Shown here in pieces: positions 1 to 8,258 of a DNA stretch of 49,286 nt. Numbering within the stretch: position 1 is the first letter of the stretch; each line of letters begins with the position of its first letter. The stretch comes from Rhodococcus sp. (in: high G+C Gram-positive bacteria) (GTDB taxonomy: Bacteria > Actinomycetota > Actinomycetes > Mycobacteriales > Mycobacteriaceae), in contig NZ_JAHFVG010000007.1 in assembly GCF_023264675.1 (NCBI RefSeq), positions 128,318 through 177,603 on the forward strand. Reading direction: 5' to 3'. The notes beneath the pieces were generated by a model that saw nothing but the letters and a program-made list of their open reading frames with translations, made no database searches and had not been told where the DNA came from. A program made the translations under genes and the position numbers.

Positions 1-32
1 CACTCGCGTCAGCGTTTTCGTCCGTGCCGGAA

Positions 33-767
33 CTAGGCGGACGTCTTCTCCGACACGCTCAGGTCGGCAACTGCTTCTTCGATGACGGCGACGACGGCGT
101 CGGGTTGCGCGATCATGACGAGATGCGGTGCATCGACTTCCACGACGCTACGGAGGCCGGCGCGCTCGTAGCCGAAACGCTCGACGTCGGGGTTGATGGT
201 GTGGTCGGCGCTACTGACGATTCCCCAGCCCGGCTTGGTCTTCCAGGCGGCGACGGGAGCGGTCTCGCTGAATGCAAGTGCGGCCAACGGGCGCTGCGAG
301 ACTGCAAGAACCTCGGCGGTCTCGAGCGGAATTCCGCCGGCGAACACAGCCGGGAATGCATCGATCTTCACCGAGACGTCGGTGCCGTCCTCGGCGCCAT
401 CCGTCGGGAATGGGGTGTAGACCAGGTTGGCTCCCAGATCGGAATCGGGGAATCGGCCCTGCAGTTCGCCGAGACTTTCACCCTCGGCAAGTGCGTAGCC
501 GGACACGTACACGAGTCCGACGACGTTGTCTGCAGCTCCCGCAACGGTGATGACGGCGCCGCCGTAGGAATGCCCGGCCAGCAGAACCGGGCCGTCGATC
601 TTCTCGACGATCGAGCGGATGTACGCAGAATCTCCCAGCAGGCTCCGGTTCGGGACCGACGGGACGAGAACCTTGTGGCCCTTGTCGAGTAGCTTCCTGG
701 TGACCGGCGCCCAGCTCGCGGCGTCGGCGAAGGCGCCGTGAATCAATACAACGGTGATGTCGGACAT
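33..767 (-). CDS. alpha/beta fold hydrolase
   Basis: A 244-aa cytosolic alpha/beta hydrolase. The N-terminus VVLIHGAFADAASW is the oxyanion-hole strand and loop, GHSYGG near residue 66-71 is the nucleophile elbow, and the late DAPHLVMIAQPD segment carries the probable catalytic His. Its short, lid-poor form resembles the small esterase or salicylate-esterase-like hydrolases common in actinobacteria. The substrate cannot be read from sequence. The ATG at 765-767 follows a TGGAGAA ribosome site. It lies 27 bp downstream of a second hydrolase on the same strand, so the two are probably co-transcribed. The fold is secure, the substrate unknown. Confidence 0.85.
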   Translation of the reverse strand: MSDITVVLIHGAFADAASWAPVTRKLLDKGHKVLVPSVPNRSLLGDSAYIRSIVEKIDGPVLLAGHSYGGAVITVAGAADNVVGLVYVSGYALAEGESLGELQGRFPDSDLGANLVYTPFPTDGAEDGTDVSVKIDAFPAVFAGGIPLETAEVLAVSQRPLAALAFSETAPVAAWKTKPGWGIVSSADHTINPDVERFGYERAGLRSVVEVDAPHLVMIAQPDAVVAVIEEAVADLSVSEKTSA

Positions 768-794
768 GATGTTCTCCAGATCGTGGTGTCGGTA

Positions 795-1616
795 TTACTG
801 AGCAATGAACGCGAGAATGTCTGCGTCGAGGGCTTTCTGGTAGTCGCCGTAGATTCCGTGCGGTGCGCCGGGGTATACCTTCAGCGTCCCGTCCTTCACC
901 AGTTCGATGGACTTCAGTGCCGCAGCGGCGATGGGGACGATCTGATCGTCGTCGCCCTGAGCGATGAACACCGGCACGGTGAGCGCCTTCAGGTCCTCGG
1001 TGAAGTCGGTCTCGGAGAACGCCTTCACGCAGTCGTAGGCCGCTGCAAGATTGACGAGCATGCCCTGACGCCAGAAGTCGTCCTTGGCGCCCTGCGAGAC
1101 TGCGGAACCCTCGCGGTTTGCCCCGAAGAACGGCTCGGCGAGGTCCTTGTAGAACTGTGAACGGTCGGTGAGAACGCCGTTCCGAATGTCGTCGAGCGCC
1201 TCGATGGGTGTGCCCTCGGGGTTGCTCTCGGACTTCAGCATGATCGGCGGAACTGCGCCGGCGGTGATGACCCGTGCGACTCGGTCTCCGCCGTGCCTGG
1301 CGGCGTAGCGCACGACTTCGCCGCCTCCGGTCGAGTGACCGATCAGGGTGAGCTCCTGCAGGTCGAGAGCGTCGACGAGTTCGGCGAGATCCTTAGCGTA
1401 GGTGTCCATGTCGTTGCCGACGTAGGTCTTCGACGACCGGCCGTGACCGCGACGGTCGTGCGCGATGGCGCGGTAGCCGGCGTCGGCGAGAAGTTTGAGT
1501 TCGAGTTGCCAGGCGTCAGAGGACAGCGGCCAACCATGGCTGAGCAGCACAGGCTTTCCGGTGCCCTGCTCGGTGTAGTAGATCTCGGTTCCGTCGGTGG
1601 TGGTGATGTACGGCAT
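795..1616 (-). CDS. alpha/beta hydrolase, non-heme chloroperoxidase/perhydrolase-like
   Basis: A 273-aa hydrolase of the cofactor-free haloperoxidase/perhydrolase group. It has the family's N-terminal pattern (TTDGTEIYYTEQGTGKPV, then SHGWPLSSDAW), the HDRRGHGRS strand, a GHSTGGGE nucleophile elbow near residue 93-100, an acid loop GDDDQIVP and a catalytic His in APHGIYG. Members hydrolyse esters or form peracids in vitro; the natural substrate is usually unknown. The ATG at 1614-1616 sits behind a clear GGAGG. It is first of a two-hydrolase unit and lies about 100 bp after the histidine kinase gene on the same strand, so read-through from the kinase is possible but not shown. Confidence 0.88.
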   Translation of the reverse strand: MPYITTTDGTEIYYTEQGTGKPVLLSHGWPLSSDAWQLELKLLADAGYRAIAHDRRGHGRSSKTYVGNDMDTYAKDLAELVDALDLQELTLIGHSTGGGEVVRYAARHGGDRVARVITAGAVPPIMLKSESNPEGTPIEALDDIRNGVLTDRSQFYKDLAEPFFGANREGSAVSQGAKDDFWRQGMLVNLAAAYDCVKAFSETDFTEDLKALTVPVFIAQGDDDQIVPIAAAALKSIELVKDGTLKVYPGAPHGIYGDYQKALDADILAFIAQ

Positions 1617-1717
1617 GGTGTCCTCCGAAAAGCGGATATGTTCGAGTGGTGTAGGGATTACATTCGTCCGGTTGGGGCGCGGTGTCGTCGCTGCTGGCTG
1701 GTGGAAGCAGATACCTG

Positions 1718-3592
1718 CTAGCCGGTAGTGCCTGCTCGACCGGTGGGTGCCGGGAGGTCGACGGCGACGCGCAGACAGGTGCCTTCGCCGTCGGCGCTCG
1801 CCACGTTCAGAGTTCCTCCGACAGCGGCGACTCGGTCGTGAAGGCCGAGCAGCCCGGAACCGGCCGACATGTCGGCACCGCCACAGCCGTCATCGGACAC
1901 GGTCAGATGAAGTTGTCCGCCCGAAACCGAGGCAGATATTGTAATCGACTGTGCCTCCGCATATTTCGCAGTGTTGGTCAGCGCTTCGGCGACGACGTAG
2001 TACGCGGCCACCTCGATCGACTCCGGTAGTCGGTCGGGAATGGTGGCAGTGAGCGACACCGGGACCGGGGATCGACGAGCGAGTGTTTTCAGGGCTGGCG
2101 CGAGCCCTCCCCTCGACAGGATCGCGGGATGGATGCCGCGAGACAGTTCGCGGAGGTCGTTGTGTATCTGCGCCAGAGTCTCGATGCCACGGTCGAGTGT
2201 GTGGCGCAGCTCGTCGGAGCCCTCTGCCGCCGCGATTCTTGCGAGACGCAATTCCATTCCGAGAGAGACGATCCGCTGCTGGGCGCCGTCGTGCAGATCT
2301 CGCTCGATGGTTCTTCGCGCCTGATCGGCCGCGGCGACGACGCGAGCACGCGAACGGGTGAGCTGCAGTCTCGTCTCGCTGTTGTAGACCGCCGTTGCCA
2401 CGAGATCGGCGAAGTCGGTCAGGTGCTCCCGAAGGTCGAGATCGGGATCGCCTCCCGTGGTGCCGATGATGACAGCGCCCCAGGCGACACCGTCGATGTC
2501 GATGGGAACTCCGACACCCCGCAGAAGTCCTCGCGCCTGCAGCCTCGCCGCAACCGGACCGGTGGCCTCGTTGACGTCGAGTTCGGTTGCAGCGCCGGTG
2601 GCGTGCACGATGGTGCTGATGTTGTGTCCGCCGAGGGCGAATCGTTCACCCGGCACAATGCAGTGGGGACCCGAGGCATCGTCCCGTGCGGCAAGAACGA
2701 CATATTCCTCGGACTCGTATTGCTCGGATCGGTAGTGCACGAGCGAGACATGTTCGACGTCGAGGCTTTCGGCGAGCTCGCGGGTGACGGCCTCGTAGAC
2801 GTCGACGGGCTCGCCGCGGAGCGCCACGCGGGTGGCGACGCGGCGCAGTGCGGCCTGTCTACGCGCAAGGGTGACGGTGCGCAGATGCAATGCCTCGCGG
2901 TCCTGCGCTGCCGCGAACAACGCTTCGAGAGCTGGAACCACGCGCCGTACCCTCCGCCGGTCCGCCGATGTGAGCTCGGCCGGCACGAGCAGTGAACCGA
3001 GGGATTCGTTGCCTTCCTTCAGCAGGATTCGTTGTCGGTCGTCGCCGACCGGTGCGTCGACGGGCCCCAGCACCGCGTGCGGCGGCGGGAGTTCGAGCAC
3101 TGTCGAGAACTGTATTCCGGCGTCCGCGAGTATGTCCGGTGACAACGGTGTCCGCAGCAATGTCCGCGCGAGCCCGGCGAGGAGGTCCGCCTCGCGTCGG
3201 CGTTGATCCGATTCGGCGGCACGAAGCCTCGATTGGCCGACGAGGACATTCGTCAGGAGCGCCAAGACGAGGAAGACAAGCACGGCTGGGACGAGGCTTT
3301 CGCTGTTCTCGGCGACGTGGATGTATGCGTAGGCGGCAGCGCTCGCGACCGAGGTTGCGACCGCGAGCCCGAATCCCGACAGCGCCGAAATCACCAGGAC
3401 GCCGAAGAGGAACACAGCGCCGAAAGTATTCCCGGGGGCAATACTCTTGAGTAGCAGCACGATCAGGATCTCGAGCACCACCAGCGCGCCTGCCAGGGCG
3501 ATACCGCAGGCCAGAGGTGGGGTGCTCGGCCGCAGTACGAGGGTGAGCACTCCGTTCGGTCCGGTCTTGTCGAACTCACCGAGGACGCTCAT
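1718..3592 (-). CDS. DUF4118-GAF sensor histidine kinase (HisKA_3 type)
   Basis: A 624-aa membrane sensor kinase. Residues about 28-118 form four hydrophobic helices of DUF4118/KdpD-like type. A GAF-like sensor region follows at about 250-410. The dimerization helix carries RDLHDGAQQR with phospho-acceptor His434, and a HATPase_c domain runs from about 525 to 620 (NTAKYAEA N-box, DDGCGG G1 box, GSGLLGLHDR G2 box). This is the NarL/DegS-type kinase class that signals to LuxR-type regulators, and such a regulator lies at 4053-4778. The start abuts the oppositely oriented receiver gene. The signal sensed is unknown; GAF domains of this class can bind haem or small molecules but no specific ligand residue is claimed. 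Confidence 0.9.
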   Translation of the reverse strand: MSVLGEFDKTGPNGVLTLVLRPSTPPLACGIALAGALVVLEILIVLLLKSIAPGNTFGAVFLFGVLVISALSGFGLAVATSVASAAAYAYIHVAENSESLVPAVLVFLVLALLTNVLVGQSRLRAAESDQRRREADLLAGLARTLLRTPLSPDILADAGIQFSTVLELPPPHAVLGPVDAPVGDDRQRILLKEGNESLGSLLVPAELTSADRRRVRRVVPALEALFAAAQDREALHLRTVTLARRQAALRRVATRVALRGEPVDVYEAVTRELAESLDVEHVSLVHYRSEQYESEEYVVLAARDDASGPHCIVPGERFALGGHNISTIVHATGAATELDVNEATGPVAARLQARGLLRGVGVPIDIDGVAWGAVIIGTTGGDPDLDLREHLTDFADLVATAVYNSETRLQLTRSRARVVAAADQARRTIERDLHDGAQQRIVSLGMELRLARIAAAEGSDELRHTLDRGIETLAQIHNDLRELSRGIHPAILSRGGLAPALKTLARRSPVPVSLTATIPDRLPESIEVAAYYVVAEALTNTAKYAEAQSITISASVSGGQLHLTVSDDGCGGADMSAGSGLLGLHDRVAAVGGTLNVASADGEGTCLRVAVDLPAPTGRAGTTG

Positions 3593-3655
3593 GTGGCGGG
3601 AAGGTTACGGCTAGCGGGAATGCCTCGGGCGGGTTCGTCTGACACCCTGGATCGA

Positions 3656-4045
3656 GTGAAGCCCTCCGATGTCAGTTGCCTCATCGTGGACGACAGCACC
3701 GAATTCTGTGTTGCCGCACGGAGGCTGCTCGACGCCGCGGGCTTCACCGTGGTCGGAATCGCGTCGACCATGGCCGATGCGGTTGCGGTGGCAGCCGCGA
3801 CCCGGCCGGATGTGATTCTCGTCGACATCGATCTGGGCGCGGAGAGCGGCTTCGACGTGGTCGCTGCCCTGGGTGACGCATGGGTCGAGGCCGGCCTGAT
3901 GCCGGCGCCGTCGATGATCATGGTGTCGACCCATGACGCCGAAGATTTCGCCGACCTCGTCGATGCGAGTGCGGCCGTCGGTTTCTTGTCGAAATTCGAT
4001 CTGTCGGCAGATACGATCATCGAATTGCTCGATCGGAGCCGATGA
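3656..4045 (+). CDS. single-domain response regulator (receiver only)
   Basis: A 129-aa CheY-like receiver without an output domain. The acidic pair is in LIVDDS (D12, D13), the probable phospho-acceptor is D57 in VILVDIDLG, the conserved Ser/Thr is in MVSTHD and the Lys in FLSKFD. I chose GTG 3656 because it gives a normal receiver N-terminus. The same frame stays open to GTG 3593, which directly abuts the kinase start, so a 150-aa form is possible. It is divergent from the kinase and only 7 bp from the end of the convergent LuxR-type regulator. It may act as a phosphate sink or protein-protein switch for that kinase (inference). Confidence 0.82.
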   Translation: MKPSDVSCLIVDDSTEFCVAARRLLDAAGFTVVGIASTMADAVAVAAATRPDVILVDIDLGAESGFDVVAALGDAWVEAGLMPAPSMIMVSTHDAEDFADLVDASAAVGFLSKFDLSADTIIELLDRSR

Positions 4046-4052
4046 CCGGTTC

Positions 4053-4778
4053 TCACACCGTATCCAGGTACATGATGACGGCGCGGACGCGGCGGTGGTC
4101 GTCGGCTGTCTCCGCGAGGTCGAGTTTGGTGAGAATGCTCCGAACGTGCTTTTCGACGGTGCCCTCGGTGATCCAGAGCCTTCGCCCGATGCCTGCGTTG
4201 GAGAGCCCCTCCGCCATCAGCGTCAGCACTTCCCGTTCCCGGCCGCTCAAGGCTTCGAGCGGGTCGTCCTTGCGGCGCGCCGAGACGAGTTCGTAGACGA
4301 GTGCGGGATCGATGACGGATGCACCGTGCGCAATCCTGCCGAGGGTCTCGACGAAATCTGAGACGTCGGTGACTCGACTCTTCAACAGATAGCCGATACC
4401 CGACGTGCGGTGCGTGCTCGCCCCGCGGCCCCGGCTGTCCGCATCGTTCAGCAGTTCGAGCGCGTGGTCGACTTCGACATGGGCAGACAGTAGGAGCATC
4501 GATACCGAAGGACACTCGGTCCTGATTTTCGAGGCTGCGTCGAGGCCTTCGGAATTCTGGTTCGGCGGCATCCGGATGTCGATGACGGCGAGGTCGGGCA
4601 GATCTCGCCGGACGATGTCGAGGAGTTCGTCGGCATCACCTGCCTGCCCGACGACGTGGAGGCCTGCGTGAGTCAGCAAGCTCGCCAGGCCCTCGCGGAG
4701 CAATACGTCGTCGTCCGCGACGACTACTCGAAGCGCTGCCGTTCCTGCTTCGTGACCTGCCGAATGGCTCGCGGACAA
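4053..4778 (-). CDS. NarL/LuxR-family response regulator
   Basis: A 241-aa two-component regulator. The receiver begins RVVVADDDVLLREG, with phospho-acceptor D67 in AVIDIRMPP. The C-terminal LuxR helix-turn-helix is LSGREREVLTLMAEGLSN followed by GIGRRLWITEGTVEKHV. A TTG at 4776-4778 is preferred as start because a GAAGGGA ribosome site lies about 8 nt upstream; the frame extends to 4841 but the extra residues are Arg-rich and unlike a receiver. It is the likely partner of the HisKA_3 kinase at 1718-3592. An insertion around residues 115-125 (RGRGAST) lengthens one receiver loop. Confidence 0.88.
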   Translation of the reverse strand: MSASHSAGHEAGTAALRVVVADDDVLLREGLASLLTHAGLHVVGQAGDADELLDIVRRDLPDLAVIDIRMPPNQNSEGLDAASKIRTECPSVSMLLLSAHVEVDHALELLNDADSRGRGASTHRTSGIGYLLKSRVTDVSDFVETLGRIAHGASVIDPALVYELVSARRKDDPLEALSGREREVLTLMAEGLSNAGIGRRLWITEGTVEKHVRSILTKLDLAETADDHRRVRAVIMYLDTV

Positions 4779-4880
4779 GTGTGGTTCCCTTCGTCGACCT
4801 GATCTGCGGCAAGTGTGCCGCGTCGACGCCGGGCCCGTCATCAGTCAACCGACTCGAGTTCGGTGCCGTGTCGGCCCGTC

Positions 4881-4944
4881 TACCTCGACTGCCCTCTATC
4901 TCGACTGCCCTCTATCTCGACTGCCCTCTATCTCGACTGCCGGG
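4881..4944. repeat. 16-bp tandem repeat, 4 copies, over the dehalogenase stop codon
   Basis: Four head-to-tail 16-bp units occupy 4881-4896, 4897-4912, 4913-4928 and 4929-4944. The middle two are identical (TATCTCGACTGCCCTC); the outer two differ at one end. The dehalogenase stop (TAG on the minus strand, 4928-4930) lies at the junction of the last two, so the repeat copies the end of the gene and its stop region into the 3' flank. Because the period is not a multiple of three, the downstream copies are non-coding. Confidence 0.95.
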
Positions 4945-5674
4945 CTGCCTCGGCGAAGGCGGCCATACTCGGGAACTCGACGCGATAGGCGACGGCGCCG
5001 GTGGGTTCGGGCGTCGCGCCCCAGCCCGGTCGATCGTGGCGACGGTTGATCCACGCCGAATCGAGTCCGTGCCTCTCGGCGGGTACGTGGTCGTGGAAAA
5101 GGCTCTGCGCCACGTGTAAGAGTCTTCGGGGAGGGACACCGAGTTCGACGAGTGTTGCGCCCAGTGCCTCGAAATGAGGTGCGCTCGGCTTGTAGGCGCC
5201 GACGTCCTCGGCGGTGATGATGCGATCGAACGTGACGCCGAGTCGGGCGTTGCTGCCTGCGAATCCCTCGCGGTGCACGTTCGACAGGATGATCAGCTGG
5301 TAGTTCTCCGCGAGTGAGGCCAAGGCGTCGTGCGAGTCGGGGAACGCGGGCCAGTCCGGGACGGACGTGCCGAGACGCTCGGCCCATTCGTCGGACACGG
5401 CCGCGCCGAGAGTGTCACCGGTGCGGCGGAAGGCGTCGGCCAAGATGCCGGAGTACAGCAGTCCCGGTGTGTCCAGTTCGGCTTCGGCTTCGTTGCCCGC
5501 ATAGGCGAGAAGGAGTTCCTCGTCCGACAGGGTCAACCCGACCTCTCGCGCCCACGGCGCCAGGACCGCCGCGATGCCACTTTCCCAGTCGATCAGAGTG
5601 CCGTAGCAGTCGAAGCTGAGGGCGTCGTAGGCAGCGAAATCGAGATCAGCGAAATCGACGTCAGCGAGATCCAT
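4928..5674 (-). CDS. haloacid dehalogenase, type II
   Basis: A 248-aa HAD-superfamily hydrolase of the (S)-2-haloacid dehalogenase type. Motif I is SFDCYGTLIDWESG with nucleophile Asp near residue 22; motif II is the Ser in IILSNVHREGF; motif III is the Lys in AYKPSAPHFEA; the acidic end is FHDHVPAERHGL and SAWINRR. Family enzymes hydrolyse 2-haloalkanoates through an aspartyl ester, but many are phosphatases of unknown role. The ATG at 5672-5674 follows AAGGAAA. The first 15 residues are a three-fold (L/F)AxxD repeat encoded by 15-bp DNA repeats, and the 3' end is duplicated as 16-bp tandem repeats. Confidence 0.88.
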   Translation of the reverse strand: MDLADVDFADLDFAAYDALSFDCYGTLIDWESGIAAVLAPWAREVGLTLSDEELLLAYAGNEAEAELDTPGLLYSGILADAFRRTGDTLGAAVSDEWAERLGTSVPDWPAFPDSHDALASLAENYQLIILSNVHREGFAGSNARLGVTFDRIITAEDVGAYKPSAPHFEALGATLVELGVPPRRLLHVAQSLFHDHVPAERHGLDSAWINRRHDRPGWGATPEPTGAVAYRVEFPSMAAFAEAARQSR

Positions 5675-5676
5675 GA
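5632..5676. repeat. 15-bp tandem repeat, 3 copies, at the dehalogenase start
   Basis: Units 5632-5646, 5647-5661 and 5662-5676 share CAGCGA(A/G)AT and encode, on the minus strand, the repeated LADVD, FADLD, FAAYD residues at the N-terminus. The last unit includes the start codon. The copies are degenerate and in frame. Confidence 0.8.
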
Positions 5677-5758
5677 GTTTCCTTGGCGTGGCAGAGACGG
5701 TGCGTGACCGTCACACAGTAAAACGCCGGGAGCCTGCTCGCATTCGGACCTACGAGCG

Positions 5759-5914
5759 TTACTCGTCCTCGGTCAACTCCGGAGCCAACTCTCGGGTGGC
5801 CATTCCGCCGTCCTTGCCTTCGTCGGTCGGGCCTGGATGTCCGCCTTTCGGCATGTCCTCGGATATTTCGGGGGTGATGTCGGTAGCTTTTTTGTCAGCT
5901 TCTTTGTCGGTCAT
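5759..5914 (-). CDS. small acidic hypothetical protein
   Basis: A 51-aa hydrophilic, charged peptide starting MTDKEADKKATDITPEI and ending ELAPELTEDE. It has no membrane segment or cysteine and reads as disordered. An in-frame TTG at 5947 would add 11 residues (MKSGSTGYARF) and cannot be excluded, since neither start has a strong ribosome site. It is unrecognised. Its unusual composition, rich in Asp, Glu, Lys and Pro compared with the Arg/Ala-rich random frames nearby, is the main reason to accept it as coding. Confidence 0.55.
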   Translation of the reverse strand: MTDKEADKKATDITPEISEDMPKGGHPGPTDEGKDGGMATRELAPELTEDE

Positions 5915-5982
5915 GAAGCGCGCATAGCCGGTCGATCCCGATTTCAACCCCGGCCGCCCACGTCGCCGATATCATCGCGCGG

Positions 5983-6228
5983 ATGCGGACAACACAGCAG
6001 ATCGTGCAGGCGATCGTCGGTTTGGTGCTCGGCGTCGTGTTCGCGTGGGCAGGACTGCAGGTGATTCCGGTGCAATCGGGAGCGTCCAGCGCGGCGCTGA
6101 CACTTCTTGCCGCGCTGGTGCTCGCTGCTGTCGTCGCCGTCGCTGTCCCGAGAATACGAACCGCTGCCGTCGCGTTCGCCGTGGCGGCGGTACTGCTGAC
6201 CGCAGCGGTCTTTCTGGTTGTCGTCTAG
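5983..6228 (+). CDS. small integral membrane protein
   Basis: An 81-aa protein that is nearly all hydrophobic. Three helices can be drawn: about residues 7-28 (IVQAIVGLVLGVVFAWAGL), 34-56 (AALTLLAALVLAAVVAVAV) and 60-81. It is unrecognised; the pattern resembles the small 'hypothetical membrane protein' families of Rhodococcus. It lies 36 bp before another membrane protein in the same direction, so the two may be co-expressed. Confidence 0.65.
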   Translation: MRTTQQIVQAIVGLVLGVVFAWAGLQVIPVQSGASSAALTLLAALVLAAVVAVAVPRIRTAAVAFAVAAVLLTAAVFLVVV

Positions 6229-6264
6229 CGCGCCTCGACAGGCTCCTAGCTACACTCCACCACC

Positions 6265-6843
6265 ATGAATGGACTCCTGAGGCAGCGAGTAGCCGACACG
6301 CCGCTGTACAAATATGCGGCGAACCGCGCACAGGGGCCGTTGACGCCTGCCCGGGCCGCGGCGCGGCTGTCGGCCTACGTCTACGGGAACATCCTCGTAC
6401 TCACCGCGGTGGTCGCGGCGAGCCCAGCGAGCATCGATGACGGTGTCGCCTTCGGTTTGGTGCTGGCGACGGCGTCGACGACGTTCGTTGCGCACGTGTT
6501 CGCGGAGGTAGTCGCGCGGAGCAATCTCCCGGAATCGGTGCACGGCTCGACGGATTCCGAGAAGCGCGAGTCGATACTCGACGAGATTCGCGACGCCGTG
6601 CCCATTGCGTCGTCGGGAACAGTTCCCGCGTTGATTCTCGCGCTCGCCTGGTTGTGGATTCTGCCGACCTTCTGGGCGCAGCTGATTTCGGGCGGTGTCG
6701 TGGTGTTTCGGATCGCGACGGTGCAGATCGTCGCGCAGCGGCTACGCGGCCGGCCGCTGACGTTCCGTGTGTTCGTCGCTGGGCTCGTCACGGCCGCGCT
6801 GGCGGCAGCGATAGTGCTCGTCAAAGTCGCTGTCACTCACTAG
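6265..6843 (+). CDS. multi-pass membrane protein of unknown function
   Basis: A 192-aa protein with about five predicted membrane segments (near residues 38-58, 62-84, 118-138, 142-158 and 168-190). They are separated by a charged cytoplasmic loop containing STDSEKRESILDEI at about 95-110. The first 35 residues are hydrophilic (LYKYAANRAQGPLTPARAAARL). I do not recognise the family by name. The ATG at 6265 follows a short A/C-rich leader without a clear ribosome site. Function is unknown; the layout is that of an integral membrane protein without obvious catalytic residues. Confidence 0.75.
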   Translation: MNGLLRQRVADTPLYKYAANRAQGPLTPARAAARLSAYVYGNILVLTAVVAASPASIDDGVAFGLVLATASTTFVAHVFAEVVARSNLPESVHGSTDSEKRESILDEIRDAVPIASSGTVPALILALAWLWILPTFWAQLISGGVVVFRIATVQIVAQRLRGRPLTFRVFVAGLVTAALAAAIVLVKVAVTH

Positions 6844-6885
6844 CCGTACTGCTCGGGGACGTTGATCGATCGCGAGAAAGAGTGG

Positions 6886-7443
6886 TCAGGCCGACGTCGA
6901 GACGTGGAGGACTTCGTAGCTGACGGCGTCGGCCGTGTTCTGATCAGCGGGCGTCGTACTCAGTTCCACCATGATGACGTTCCAGGTGGTGACGTCGACA
7001 GCGCTGACGAGTGCGATGGTGCTCTCGCCGACGCTTGCGAGGAACAGTTCAGTAGTCGCGTCCAGGCAGCGAACGGGTGCGACGCCCGTGGGCAAGGGCA
7101 CGTTTGTGATCGTGAGGCTGCGGGCCTGGGCGTAGTCGGCGGGACCGTCGACGAGTGTGTGGACCGTCCAGTCCTGAATCGGCTGACGGCCGAAGTCTCG
7201 GACGATGGCGGAGTATCCCGGTTCGCCCCAGCAGAAGGTCCGCATCCCGTCGATCTCTCGCCAGATGTAGAACGGCGCGTAGGCATTTCGTGATGCGCCT
7301 TTGGCCTTCTCCTGGATGAGATATGCCTTGAACTCCAGCCCCGCGAAATCATCCATGAGATGACCGGTCGTGCGAACTCGTTCGCGGATGATGTCCATGT
7401 CGTAGTCGGTGGGCAGCGCGACCTGGTACTGCATGGCGTACAT
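6886..7443 (-). CDS. DUF4865 family protein
   Basis: A 185-aa soluble protein that begins YAMQYQVALPTDYDMDIIRERV and contains LEFKAYLIQEK and APFYIWRE, the pattern I associate with DUF4865, a ferredoxin-like family. Its members usually sit next to a transcription regulator and have no known enzyme activity. It lies 113 bp downstream of a TetR gene on the same strand, so it is a plausible target of that regulator. No metal-binding or catalytic signature is evident. Confidence 0.78.
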   Translation of the reverse strand: MYAMQYQVALPTDYDMDIIRERVRTTGHLMDDFAGLEFKAYLIQEKAKGASRNAYAPFYIWREIDGMRTFCWGEPGYSAIVRDFGRQPIQDWTVHTLVDGPADYAQARSLTITNVPLPTGVAPVRCLDATTELFLASVGESTIALVSAVDVTTWNVIMVELSTTPADQNTADAVSYEVLHVSTSA

Positions 7444-7556
7444 CAGTGATTCTCCTCGTTTGCTTGGCTGTAAGTCGATGCGGCGACGGGTTTATCGAGC
7501 TGAACCGCCGGCTCGCCTTCGGTATTGTTTGCGTGTGCCGACGGGCGCGCGCAGGA

Positions 7557-8123
7557 TCATCGTCGACTCCAGCTACGGAGGAGTCCCGCAGCACCATCGA
7601 CTGCCGCGTCGAAGGCAGCTGGATCTTGCTGCGCACGGGCGAGCACATAGCCGCCTTGGACCGTGGCGACCACCATCGACGCGAGTTGGTGCGCATCTGT
7701 GCCTTCGGGAAACTCATGTTCTTCGATGCCTCGGCTGATCACCGTGGTGACGGTTGCGACCACCCACTGCAGAGTCTCCGCAACCGGGCGGAGAAGCTCC
7801 GGTGTCGCCAGCACGTCCGCGTCATAGGTCATGCGTCCCATGCGACATCCACGCAAGGAATCGCGCTGACGCTCCAGGTAGGCGATCACCCGATCCAGGG
7901 GAGAACCCTCACCCGTCAGCAGTATGTCCACGTCCGCGCGCATCATGGCTGCGCTCTCCTCCAAAGCGGCGCTCGCGAGGTCCTGCTTGCCTGCGAAGTG
8001 GTGATACATGCTGCCTTGCCCAGCGCCAGCCCGTTGCAGGATGTCCTTCGGGCTGGTCGCTGCGTAGCCGCGTTCCCACAGAAGCTCCTGCGTCGCATTC
8101 ACAAGCCGAGTGCGTGTACTCAT
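7557..8123 (-). CDS. TetR family transcriptional regulator
   Basis: A 188-aa regulator. The N-terminal helix-turn-helix is TRLVNATQELLWERGYAATSPKDILQRAGAGQGSMYHHF written across residues about 5-45, followed by a ligand-binding domain with the RGCRMGRM turn. The start at ATG 8121-8123 is preferred over the ATG at 8138. The upstream one would place the start codon inside a 22-bp palindrome (8131-8152) that looks like the operator. It is upstream of the DUF4865 gene in the same direction. The ligand is unknown. Confidence 0.88.
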   Translation of the reverse strand: MSTRTRLVNATQELLWERGYAATSPKDILQRAGAGQGSMYHHFAGKQDLASAALEESAAMMRADVDILLTGEGSPLDRVIAYLERQRDSLRGCRMGRMTYDADVLATPELLRPVAETLQWVVATVTTVISRGIEEHEFPEGTDAHQLASMVVATVQGGYVLARAQQDPAAFDAAVDGAAGLLRSWSRR

Positions 8124-8130
8124 ATCCTCA

Positions 8131-8152
8131 CTGTACATACTAGTAGTTACAG
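8131..8152. promoter_or_regulatory. candidate TetR operator (22-bp palindrome)
   Basis: An imperfect palindrome with 11-bp half-sites CTGTACATACT and AGTAGTTACAG, matching at 9 of 11 positions around the core ACTAGT. It lies just upstream of the TetR gene ending at 8123, where an autorepressor site would be expected. The assignment to that regulator is inference from position. Confidence 0.6.
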
Positions 8153-8258
8153 ACTGTCGATCGACCTCTGCAGGCTGCATGACCGCTAGCGCGCACTCGG
8201 CGGCATGATCCGCCGGCGAGGTGCACCCCGGTGCCCCGAACGACGCATAATTGACGGC

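Noticed and set aside
3593..3655. Upstream GTG start for the receiver protein
   Set aside because: The extra 21 residues are Arg/Gly-rich and precede a normal receiver start at GTG 3656; kept as an alternative only.
4881..4944. Possible CRISPR array
   Set aside because: Units are 16 bp and directly adjacent with no spacers; no cas gene in the window.
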